In this document: piece by piece, positions 45,666-52,259 of the stretch
How the letters are laid out: every line of letters starts with the position of its first letter
Numbering within the stretch: position 1 is the stretch's first letter
From: a virus
Strand: one strand, 5' to 3'
Length of the DNA stretch: 61,017 bases
Virus record (IMG/VR): IMGVR_UViG_3300047586_000114
Location: 1-61,017 of that record
The notes under the pieces: model-generated
Databases searched by the model: none
What the model was told of the DNA's origin: nothing
What the model saw: the letters and a program-made list of their open reading frames with translations, nothing else
Position numbers and translations under genes: made by a program

Positions 45666-45702
45666 AAATCACTTTGAATAGATAGTAAAGTCTATATACA
45701 TA
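45666..45702 (+). promoter_or_regulatory. rightward promoter, type AAATCACTTTGAATAG
   Basis: AAATCACTTTGAATAG (45666-45681), 9 nt, TCTATATA (45691-45698), identical in sequence and spacing to the site at 9041-9073. TTGAAT is at 45674-45679. A start site near 45709 would begin the transcript at the first hairpin of the structured leader. Confidence 0.6.
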
Positions 45703-45709
45703 TATATTT

Positions 45710-45855
45710 GATAACATCTATCTACTTCGGTAGGAAGAAGTTATCAAAACACACATATAAGTATGACAAAGGAATTTAGGTAGGTCTAAATTCTACAAAT
45801 CATACGCTCAACCTACTGAGAAACCGGATGGATTAAGCTATCTATCGAGTGTGTT
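45710..45855 (+). ncRNA. structured leader RNA with a kissing loop
   Basis: GATAAC/GTTATC (45710-45715, 45740-45745) encloses a CTAC-TTCG-GTAG hairpin with a UUCG tetraloop. A second domain is closed by AACACAC/GTGTGTT (45748-45754, 45849-45855). It holds GTATGA/TCATAC stacked on GAATTTAG/CTAAATTC with loop GTAGGT (45780-45785), and a CTCA/TGAG hairpin whose loop ACCTAC (45811-45816) is the exact complement. No T-run ends it. Family unknown. Confidence 0.6.
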
Positions 45856-45948
45856 ATTTTTATTATTATTTTTAAAGTAACTCTAAACTAACAGGAGGTT
45901 TTGATTTAATTGGACTAATAATCCATATGTGTAGGCTTAATTGAATTT

Positions 45949-46058
45949 CCACATCTCTCTTCTGAGCACAGATGTGGGGACTCAATATTTGGCAATTGTC
46001 AGTGAGGGTAAAAGCCACCCTGCTCAGACGCTGGCAAAGTTAAGTCCCCAATTTTTTA
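45949..46058 (+). ncRNA. pseudoknotted leader RNA ending in a terminator-like stem
   Basis: Hairpin CCACATCT/AGATGTGG (45949-45956, 45970-45977) has a loop containing CTGAGCA (45962-45968), exactly complementary to TGCTCAG (46021-46027). GGACT (45978-45982) pairs with AGTCC (46043-46047) and is followed by AATTTTTTAAC. An inner GGGT/ACCC hairpin (46006-46020) lies between. It ends 35 nt before the 46084 gene. The form suggests a riboswitch-like or attenuator element; the ligand is unknown. Confidence 0.55.
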
Positions 46059-46083
46059 ACAAAAAAAAAGAAAGATAATAACA

Positions 46084-46839
46084 ATGAATTTTCAGGATCA
46101 TGTTAGTGTCGGCGTTGCACAATTGCAAGCGGGTCGTCAGATATCAGAAAATATCATATCAACGGTCAATAATGTGGTTGATTCAATAATCAAACCTCCT
46201 GAATTTCTTCCTTTCTTTTTCGAACCTCGTTTATATCTCGAAGGAAATCAAATGGTGAAGAGTAAGTATATTGATAGCGGAGCAAAAATGGCTATTAATA
46301 TTTCCGATCCATTTGATGATTCAATTGAATTTCGAAGTGGGCATCCTGAAATTCTTTTCTTCGAGAAGAAAAAAGGAGAAGAAACAGCTACTATGTTTCA
46401 TGCCGATAAAAGAATCGGAAATGTTATACTAGGTTACAGTTCATGTGCGGCGGTAAAGGAAAGACAGTTGTCGCAACTTGTCAGAGAGTACAGTAAAAGT
46501 CAACAAAGAAACAAAGAAAAGTTTCTCAAAAATGGGTGGAATTGGGAAGACCGCCCACGAGATATGAAGTTTTACGATGATCCGAAAATGGATCCGGGTT
46601 TTGCAAGTTTCTTGACCAATTGTGAATCTGGATACAGTTATGAAAAAATTACCGGAGTAAAGACCAAAAATGGTTTACCGTGTGATTTTCAGCGATTGGC
46701 AAATATCGTAAAATTTTTCGTCTCAAGAGTTCTCGCCGAGAAGAAGTACATCGGATGTTCTTTCTCAGATATGATTTCATACACGAAGAAGGATCTTGAA
46801 TCACCTCGTGTATTTGAAAAAGGTTTTGTAGTTTCATAA
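46084..46839 (+). CDS. hypothetical protein behind a structured leader
   Basis: 251 residues, not recognised. It has a helical N-terminus (VGVAQLQAGRQISENIISTV), a central beta part (FFFEPRLYLEGNQMV) and a C-terminal helical region with a lone NCESGY motif. No signal peptide or membrane helix. Its codon use is less AT-biased than that of the neighbouring structural genes. A 17-bp inverted repeat terminator follows. The 380-nt leader suggests tight regulation. Confidence 0.65.
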   Translation: MNFQDHVSVGVAQLQAGRQISENIISTVNNVVDSIIKPPEFLPFFFEPRLYLEGNQMVKSKYIDSGAKMAINISDPFDDSIEFRSGHPEILFFEKKKGEETATMFHADKRIGNVILGYSSCAAVKERQLSQLVREYSKSQQRNKEKFLKNGWNWEDRPRDMKFYDDPKMDPGFASFLTNCESGYSYEKITGVKTKNGLPCDFQRLANIVKFFVSRVLAEKKYIGCSFSDMISYTKKDLESPRVFEKGFVVS

Positions 46840-46847
46840 TTCATTTT

Positions 46848-46906
46848 ATCTACTAAGTAGGAATTGTAATTTAAATATTATTGATTCCTACTTAGTAGAT
46901 TTGTTT
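46848..46906 (+). terminator. 17-bp inverted repeat terminator
   Basis: ATCTACTAAGTAGGAAT (46848-46864) and its exact complement (46884-46900) with a 19-nt loop, followed by TTGTTTT. It ends the 46084 transcript just before the GAACAAA promoter of the next gene. Confidence 0.75.
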
Positions 46907-46911
46907 TATCA

Positions 46912-46918
46912 GAACAAA
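46912..46918 (+). promoter_or_regulatory. GAACAAA promoter element (rightward)
   Basis: 25 nt before the start at 46943, right after a terminator; the second plus-strand copy of the motif. Confidence 0.5.
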
Positions 46919-46942
46919 TGTTAAAATTATTGGAGGTATTTT

Positions 46943-47650
46943 ATGGTTAAGAAAAAGTTAGTTATTATTTTGGTTGCCGCTATTATTTGTGTTTCTCCTT
47001 CTTATGCTGGTGGTGGGGGAGGTAATCGTGGAGGAGGTGGAGGTGGTTATGGATGTCACGGTGGAGGAGGTGGATATCGAGGAGGCGGGTGGGGTGGGCA
47101 TGGATGGTATGGATCGAGTGCTTGGGGCTGGACCAACTTTGGTCTGGCTTGCGGAGCATTGGCTCTTGGATCATATGCAGCAGCATTACCATATCCAGTA
47201 GCACCCATCTATTATGGTGGGATTCCCTACTATGGTTATGGTGGTTCTTATTACACTCCTTATGGCAACGGTTATGTTGTTGCTCAGCCACCAGTTGTAT
47301 ATCAACAGCCAGCTCCTGTTATGTATCAAGCACCAGTTGGAGGAATAGTTGGAGCTGTAACTAATACAGTAACTGGAGTATCCTCTAATGCGTTGGGTAC
47401 AGCAAATAACATTCTGACCGGTTATTCGCCTCAACCCCAGTCCATACAGCAACAATCTCAATCACAATCTCAACCAGTTTCAGATCAACAATCACAACCA
47501 TCAAATAATTTTAATGTTCATCTTCCAAATGACAACGGTACTTATACAGTTGTCCCACTCATTAAAACTAACAATGGTTTTATGGGTCCTCAAGGTGAAT
47601 TCTATCAAGATTATCCGACAGCTACTCAGTTGAGGAATCGTTACAAGTAA
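46943..47650 (+). CDS. secreted Gly/Tyr/Gln-rich protein of bacterial type
   Basis: 235 residues. A signal peptide (KKKLVIILVAAIICVSPSYA, probable cleavage after SYA) leads to a Gly-rich stretch with GGGGG runs, a Tyr/Pro-rich region (YYGGIPYYGYGGSYYTPYGN), a Gln/Ser linker and a conserved-looking C-terminus (YTVVPLIKTNNGFMGPQGEF, then YPTATQLRNRYK). Such proteins are common in bacterial genomes and rare in phages, and its base composition is richer in GC than its neighbours, so transfer from a host is likely. Ribosome site GGAGG. Confidence 0.7.
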   Translation: MVKKKLVIILVAAIICVSPSYAGGGGGNRGGGGGGYGCHGGGGGYRGGGWGGHGWYGSSAWGWTNFGLACGALALGSYAAALPYPVAPIYYGGIPYYGYGGSYYTPYGNGYVVAQPPVVYQQPAPVMYQAPVGGIVGAVTNTVTGVSSNALGTANNILTGYSPQPQSIQQQSQSQSQPVSDQQSQPSNNFNVHLPNDNGTYTVVPLIKTNNGFMGPQGEFYQDYPTATQLRNRYK

Positions 47651-47659
47651 GTTTTTAAG

Positions 47660-47692
47660 GGGAACCTTAAATAAGTTCCCTCTATCTTTTTA
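47660..47692 (+). terminator. intrinsic terminator
   Basis: GGGAAC/GTTCCC (47660-47665, 47675-47680) with a 9-nt loop, followed by TCTATCTTTTT; lies 10 nt after the secreted protein gene. Confidence 0.65.
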
Positions 47693-47785
47693 GTTAATCA
47701 TCATTTGTTAATTTATTATTTTAATTTTTCTAATACAAAAATTATATGATATTTTTAATAAAATGGTGGTTAATTAAAAAGATAG
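47682..47785 (+). ncRNA. long imperfect stem in the leader of the VWA gene
   Basis: A 25-nt segment at 47682-47706 pairs with 47761-47785. All three non-Watson-Crick positions are G-U on the plus strand, so the helix is intact as plus-strand RNA. The 54-nt loop is AT-rich. It lies between a terminator and the GTG start at 47887. Confidence 0.4.
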
Positions 47786-47886
47786 AAACAGTTCAGGAGA
47801 TAATTTAATTTTTATTCTTTATTTTTAACAAAATATTTTTTATTTCTTTATTTTGTTTTTTCAAAAAATAATTAATGGAGGTTAGT

Positions 47887-49254
47887 GTGGATCCAAAAAC
47901 AAAATATAAAGATTGGTATGATAAATATGATAAGATAGAAGCGCATCTATTTCGAGATCCCATATTCAAACCTTTTGGTATTGCCTTAATGGGTTTTGAA
48001 GTTGAATTTGATAATTTTAGTGGGGTTCCAGATGCAGTTAATTTATTGAAAGAAAATAGGATATTAATCAATGTTAATTCTATTTTATTAAAAGAAAGAA
48101 CTGGATTAAATTTTATTGTTCTTCATGAAATTTGGCATCATATCAATATGTATATGGAAAGAGCTAATCATCGAGATCCAGAACTCTGGAATATATCTGA
48201 TGATTATTGTGGTAATCTTTTTATTCATGAATTAGAAAAATTATCTAAAGTAAAAAGTAATGGTCAAAAATTTGATCTTGATGTTATGGAAATAAAACAT
48301 AAATGCGGAGCACTTCTCCGTGATGAATTTCAAAATATGATTACTGAAGAAATATATGATAAACTGAAAAGTAAAGGACAATACTCTAAAAAAGAGTATA
48401 CAAAAAAATTAAAGGAAATTATTCCTTCTACAAACGGAACTCCTGATGGGGAAATTGATGCATTAATTAAAGAAATTCATTTTAAATATAAAGAGGATAG
48501 AATAGACAAAAAAGAAATTATTTTACCACAACCCACAAATGGTAAAGATGGTGAAAAAACTCCAGCTCAAAAATTAATTGAAAAAGCAATTAAAACATTC
48601 AGACATATGATGCTAGATATTGGAAAGCAATTATCTGATATCAATCATTTAATTGAAAGATTATTTGCAACTCAAATTCCTTGGAATGAAATTCTTAGAG
48701 ATTTAACTACATTATATATAAAGATAGAAAATGAAACTACTTGGTCAAGAGAACGTTTAAGTAGTTTTATAAATCCAGAACTTCCTATTTTACCAGGTTA
48801 TGATGATGAAGAAATCAGAAGTATTGTTTTCTTTGTTATAGACCAATCCGGATCGGTTAGTGATGAAGATATGGGTAAAGTTCTTAATATTATTTTACAA
48901 TCTAGAGAATTCTTTGAATTCATTTGGGTTATAAAACATGATATGACTTGTACTAATTTAGAAATTTATGAAGCAAAAAATATTGGTGAAAATGAGAAAA
49001 AAGAAATTTGTACAAGAAAAAAATGTGGAGGAACTTCTCATAAAGATGCATTTAAAATAATAAAAGAAAAATATGAAAAACAAGATATAAATCAACCCAT
49101 AAGTTGTGTAATATTTTGTACTGATCTTTGTTCTGATATTAATGAACATATTGATATTCTTCCAAAAGAACTTCCCTATATTTGGATAGTTCCGAAACAA
49201 CATCAACCGAATGTTAAATTAAAAGGAAAGAAAATTATTATCAACGATAATTAA
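47887..49254 (+). CDS. metallopeptidase-like/VWA-like domain protein
   Basis: 455 residues from GTG at 47887, preferred over the ATG 12 nt upstream because GGAGG (47877-47881) lies within those codons at ideal spacing. Residues about 75-110 hold HEIWHHINMY (HExxH zinc-protease motif) as in the DUF2201 N-terminal domain. The C-terminal half has FFVIDQSGSVSDEDMGKVLN, a MIDAS DxSxS motif of the VWA-like fold. It pairs with the MoxR-type ATPase just downstream. In bacteria such pairs act as chaperone-like remodelling machines. Confidence 0.8.
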   Translation: MDPKTKYKDWYDKYDKIEAHLFRDPIFKPFGIALMGFEVEFDNFSGVPDAVNLLKENRILINVNSILLKERTGLNFIVLHEIWHHINMYMERANHRDPELWNISDDYCGNLFIHELEKLSKVKSNGQKFDLDVMEIKHKCGALLRDEFQNMITEEIYDKLKSKGQYSKKEYTKKLKEIIPSTNGTPDGEIDALIKEIHFKYKEDRIDKKEIILPQPTNGKDGEKTPAQKLIEKAIKTFRHMMLDIGKQLSDINHLIERLFATQIPWNEILRDLTTLYIKIENETTWSRERLSSFINPELPILPGYDDEEIRSIVFFVIDQSGSVSDEDMGKVLNIILQSREFFEFIWVIKHDMTCTNLEIYEAKNIGENEKKEICTRKKCGGTSHKDAFKIIKEKYEKQDINQPISCVIFCTDLCSDINEHIDILPKELPYIWIVPKQHQPNVKLKGKKIIINDN

Positions 49255-49269
49255 GAAAGGAAAACGCAA

Positions 49270-50502
49270 ATGGGGAAAAAACAATTTGAGGTAACATTTA
49301 AGGAGTTAGATAAACTTCTATTTACCTCTTTAACTTTACAATATAACAGTATCAAAAATAAACAATTCACTGCTATTCCATATATACAAGGCAGTCCCGG
49401 TATTGGTAAATCTGAATATATGAAAGAAGCCATTAAAACAATATTTCCTTCTTTTAAAATTCAAGGTAAAGAACTTAAATTTCTTTCTCTTGAAAATGTT
49501 ACTAAAATGGGAGCTAGTGAATGGGGTTCTGTTATTCAATATTTAGCTACATTTCCATTAGAGAAAATGACAGGACTTCCGTGTAAAACAAATGATGATA
49601 CAATATTTGCTAAATGGACTTGTCCCGATTTGTTTGATTTTACTTCTGCACAAATTAAACCAATAAATCTAGATAATTCAATTATTGTTCTTTTTCTTGA
49701 TGATTGTCATCTTGTGAAAAGCAATATGTCTCCTTATCTCTTTCAATTATTTTCTTATCGTTCTATTCATGGATATACTTTACCGGATAATGTTTTAATT
49801 ATTTGTGCCGGTAATGGTCCAGATGATAATGCTGGATATAATAAAATACCAACACCAATAATTAATCGTCATCTGTTTTTCTATGTCTATCCAGAAATAG
49901 ATGTCTGGATTGAGAGATATGCAATTAAGAAAAATATTCGTCCTGAAATTATTTCTTTCTTAAAACATGATGAAAGTTTCTTTTTTACAAAACCAATTAA
50001 TGAAGAACCATTTTGCACCCCTCGTTCTTGGGTTTCATTATCCAATCACATGTCATCATATTATGATCTTTTCCCCCAGGAAAAGGATACAGATTTTATT
50101 TATCAATTCGCAACCGGACTTCTTTCAACAGAAGCGGTTGGAAGATTTTCTGAATACATAGAACTTATTTATAAATGGGATGCAAAATCTTTATTAGATG
50201 GAAGTAAAAAATTAGATTCATCTCAACTAGATAAAATCAATGCTTATGCTTTATTATCTGGATGTTCTGGGGTTATGATTGATATAATCAAGAATATGAA
50301 AAATATGAAAAAAAATGATATTGAATTTTATGTAAGAAATTTCAAATCAATATTGGGAGTTATTACAAAATCATATAGAACTGTAGTGCCGATAGCTATT
50401 GCTTTGGTTGTTAGATATGAATTTAAAGAGACAGGTAAAATGGATTTTACTAAATCTTTAATATCTGATGAAGTATCTAACTTTGTTTATGAGTTAACAT
50501 AA
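49270..50502 (+). CDS. MoxR-like AAA+ ATPase
   Basis: 410 residues. Walker A is GSPGIGKS (about residue 40), Walker B IIVLFLDDCHLV (about residue 138), followed by a sensor region (VLIICAGNGPDDN) and a typical arginine-containing HLF-Y segment. It resembles MoxR/RavA ATPases that team with VWA proteins. It follows the VWA-like gene by 15 nt and precedes a third gene by 1 nt, giving a three-gene module. Confidence 0.85.
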   Translation: MGKKQFEVTFKELDKLLFTSLTLQYNSIKNKQFTAIPYIQGSPGIGKSEYMKEAIKTIFPSFKIQGKELKFLSLENVTKMGASEWGSVIQYLATFPLEKMTGLPCKTNDDTIFAKWTCPDLFDFTSAQIKPINLDNSIIVLFLDDCHLVKSNMSPYLFQLFSYRSIHGYTLPDNVLIICAGNGPDDNAGYNKIPTPIINRHLFFYVYPEIDVWIERYAIKKNIRPEIISFLKHDESFFFTKPINEEPFCTPRSWVSLSNHMSSYYDLFPQEKDTDFIYQFATGLLSTEAVGRFSEYIELIYKWDAKSLLDGSKKLDSSQLDKINAYALLSGCSGVMIDIIKNMKNMKKNDIEFYVRNFKSILGVITKSYRTVVPIAIALVVRYEFKETGKMDFTKSLISDEVSNFVYELT

Positions 50503-50503
50503 T

Positions 50504-51544
50504 ATGAATACTAATATATTATATGGAATTGCAACAGTAAGAGATAAACAAGTTAAATTACAATGCGGTACTAAATTTATAAGATTTGCAAAAAATGCTC
50601 CATATTTATGGACTGATAATAAAATTATTAAATATAAAGAGAAAACATTTTATCCTCTCTTTGATTCTGATTTAAGAAAAACTCAAATATTTATTTCATT
50701 TACTGAAAAAGATATAGTATTTGAAACAATGAAAATTATTGAAATAAAAAATTGTAAGATATTGAATAAGAAGCATATAAATAATATTAATGATCAAAAG
50801 TTTTATTTTGATAAATATATGAATCCTTTTCCTTATCTAAAACAAACAGATGAAGGTTCTGAAATAATTGGTGAAGATGAATATATATGTTTCAATAGAA
50901 TAAATGAAAGATCATCAGGATTTCCATTTAAAGAAGATTTTAATGTAGAAATAAAATGTGAATCAAATTTAAGTAAAGATGAAATCTGGTCAAAATTTTT
51001 AGATTATAGTAACATCAATTATAAAAATTCCATATTACAAATTTCTGAATTTTTTCCAGTATTTAGAAATTTTTATCTGAATAGAATCTTGTATAGTAGA
51101 TTTGCAGATAAGTATAAATTAGAAAAACCAAAACCTACTCCATCTGCATTTAATAATTTTGTTATGAATGAAGTAAATACAGAATTAGAAGTTATTGATT
51201 TAAATGAATTGGTTGATATTCAAATTATAGATAAAAATGGAGAAATAAATATCTTTAATAATTGTAAATTGTGGGATATTAAAAGAAATAATATCCTTAC
51301 ATATGAAATTGATGATATAAGAAATTTTAATTTCGTTACATATGATAAAATTTATTATTTGGTTCTTCCATTAACTGTATCTTATGAATGGAAACAAAAG
51401 AGATTAAAAGGTCATTATTACAGTTGTGAGGAGTATTATAAATATTTAATTTTAATTCAAGTAAATAAGCAGTCATTGGAAACGTTTAAAAGAAATAATA
51501 TAGTGGAGAAACTATCTGGGAGGGAGAGAATAAATAATATTTAA
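50504..51544 (+). CDS. hypothetical third member of the MoxR/VWA module
   Basis: 346 residues, not recognised. It is AT-rich and Asn/Lys/Ile-rich, with several beta strands (YYLVLPLTVSYEWKQKRLKG) and no motif I can name. It starts 1 nt after the ATPase stop with no ribosome site of its own, so translation is coupled. It could be the substrate adaptor or target of the ATPase. Confidence 0.65.
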   Translation: MNTNILYGIATVRDKQVKLQCGTKFIRFAKNAPYLWTDNKIIKYKEKTFYPLFDSDLRKTQIFISFTEKDIVFETMKIIEIKNCKILNKKHINNINDQKFYFDKYMNPFPYLKQTDEGSEIIGEDEYICFNRINERSSGFPFKEDFNVEIKCESNLSKDEIWSKFLDYSNINYKNSILQISEFFPVFRNFYLNRILYSRFADKYKLEKPKPTPSAFNNFVMNEVNTELEVIDLNELVDIQIIDKNGEINIFNNCKLWDIKRNNILTYEIDDIRNFNFVTYDKIYYLVLPLTVSYEWKQKRLKGHYYSCEEYYKYLILIQVNKQSLETFKRNNIVEKLSGRERINNI

Positions 51545-51587
51545 AGGAAATAATTTTCATGCCCGGATGGCGTAATGGCAGCCGCAT

Positions 51588-51800
51588 CAAATTTTTTCTG
51601 GTGCGAGTATATGGTAACATATACAAAGATCGAGGCTAAATCGGTGAATCTCCTAACAGGTAAAGCTGAGGACAACGCCGTGCTAAGTGGGAAAATAAAT
51701 ATTCCCTAAATGTGTAGAGAAGCATATACCTCGCTCCTAACAGGTAAAGCTGAGGATGAAGACGTGCTCCATGCCATATAGTAATATATGGAAATAAGTG
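51588..51800 (+). other. group I intron 1 of tRNA-Leu (anticodon stem, after position 27)
   Basis: 213 nt, ending in G. P1 pairs exon GCAT (51584-51587) with GTGC (51601-51604), giving the required U-G at the 5' splice site. P10 pairs exon 2 CAGA with TCTG (51597-51600), directly next to P1. P2 GTATAT/ATATAC; P3 CGAGG (51631-51635) with CCTCG (51729-51733); P6 GGGAA/TTCCC; P7 AGCA (51721-51724) with TGCT (51765-51768); P9 CCATATA/TATATGG. The core GACAACGCCGTGCTAAG is Q-like. No ORF inside. Confidence 0.8.
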
Positions 51801-51807
51801 CAGACTT

Positions 51808-52024
51808 AATTAATTTGAGTGCTCTAAGGGAAACCTTAGAAGTAGAAGTTCCCAAACTCGGTGAACGGTTTTAAATCCCAACGCCGAGCCAACCTCAATT
51901 AAAATTGAGAAGTGTGTAGAGAGCAGACGGGAACTACCTAAGTATCAAGAAATGATATATGGTAATGGCGTGCTCCAGACCACGAACATCTTTCTTAGAT
52001 GGCGTTGAAAAACGAAGTGGTAAG
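51808..52024 (+). other. group I intron 2 of tRNA-Leu (within the UAA anticodon)
   Basis: 217 nt, ending in G, between U34 and A35, the same site as the cyanobacterial/plastid tRNA-Leu intron. P1 pairs ACTT (51804-51807) with GAGT (51817-51820), U-G at the splice site; P10 AAA with TTT (51814-51816). P2 CTAAGG/CCTTAG; P3 AGTTCCC (51847-51853) with GGGAACT (51929-51935); P6 CTCAATT/AATTGAG; P7 GAGCA (51921-51925) with TGCTC (51971-51975); P9 CCAC/GTGG. Core CAACGCCGAGCCAA matches Azoarcus-type IC3 introns. No ORF inside. Confidence 0.88.
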
Positions 52025-52110
52025 AAAATCTGATATCCGCAAGGGTGTGGGGGTTCAAGTCCCCCTCCGGGCATATCCTTTTTATCTAACAGGAAATTTT
52101 TTATTTTAAT

Positions 52111-52185
52111 GGGACAGTAATTCAACGGTCAGAATAGGTGACTCATAATCACTCAACGATGTTTCGACTACATCCTGTCCCACCA
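52111..52185 (+). tRNA. tRNA with CAU anticodon (Met or lysidine-type Ile)
   Basis: 75 nt including encoded CCA (52183-52185). Acceptor GGGACAG/CTGTCCC, D stem ATTC/GAAT, anticodon stem GGTGA/TCACT with loop CTCATAA (CAT), T stem GATGT/ACATC with TTCGACT loop. Unlike the tRNA-Leu 37 nt upstream, its CCA is encoded. Sequence alone does not tell elongator Met from Ile2. Confidence 0.93.
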
Positions 52186-52259
52186 TTTTTATCTATTAGG
52201 AATTTTTTTAATCCACAAAACTAACTCAACAAAAAACACCACAAAAGGAGTACGTTAAA

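Larger units (their letters stand above)
51561..52073 (+). tRNA. tRNA-Leu(UAA) split by two group I introns
   Basis: Exon 1 51561-51587, exon 2 51801-51807 (CAGACTT), exon 3 52025-52073. Acceptor GCCCGGA/TCCGGGC, D stem GCG/CGC, T arm GGGGG-TTCAAGT-CCCCC, a long type II variable arm (ATCC/GGGT), discriminator A, CCA not encoded. Joined exons give anticodon stem TCAGA/TCTGA (five Watson-Crick pairs) and loop CTTAAAA with anticodon TAA. If only one intron were removed, from exon 1 read on to TCAAATTT, the stem would contain an A-C mismatch. Mature length 83 nt. Confidence 0.88.

Noticed and set aside
45710-45855. Purine riboswitch as an identity for the kissing-loop RNA
   Set aside because: The arm arrangement is similar, but none of the conserved junction nucleotides of that family can be found.
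46848-46900. Inverted repeat containing TCTACTAAGTAG/CTACTTAGTAGA, similar to a Cas12a crRNA direct repeat stem
   Set aside because: Only a single hairpin, no spacer array and no further copies; it sits between a gene end and a promoter and works better as a terminator.
46974-47461. Several overlapping frames in the Gly-rich secreted gene
   Set aside because: GC-rich repeats open all frames; only the 46943 frame has a signal peptide and ribosome site.
47875-47886. ATG start of the metallopeptidase/VWA gene at 47875
   Set aside because: Its codons contain the GGAGG that serves the GTG at 47887, so the GTG is the more likely start.
51561-52024. Single-intron reading of tRNA-Leu with exon 1 ending TCAAATTT
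   Set aside because: It gives the right anticodon but an A-C mismatch in the anticodon stem, leaves two complete sets of P3 and P7 pairings in one intron, and lacks a U-G pair in P1.
51934-52125. 63-codon minus-strand frame across the tRNA-Leu gene
   Set aside because: It runs antisense to intron 2, exon 3 and the start of the next tRNA; its codons are explained by RNA structure.
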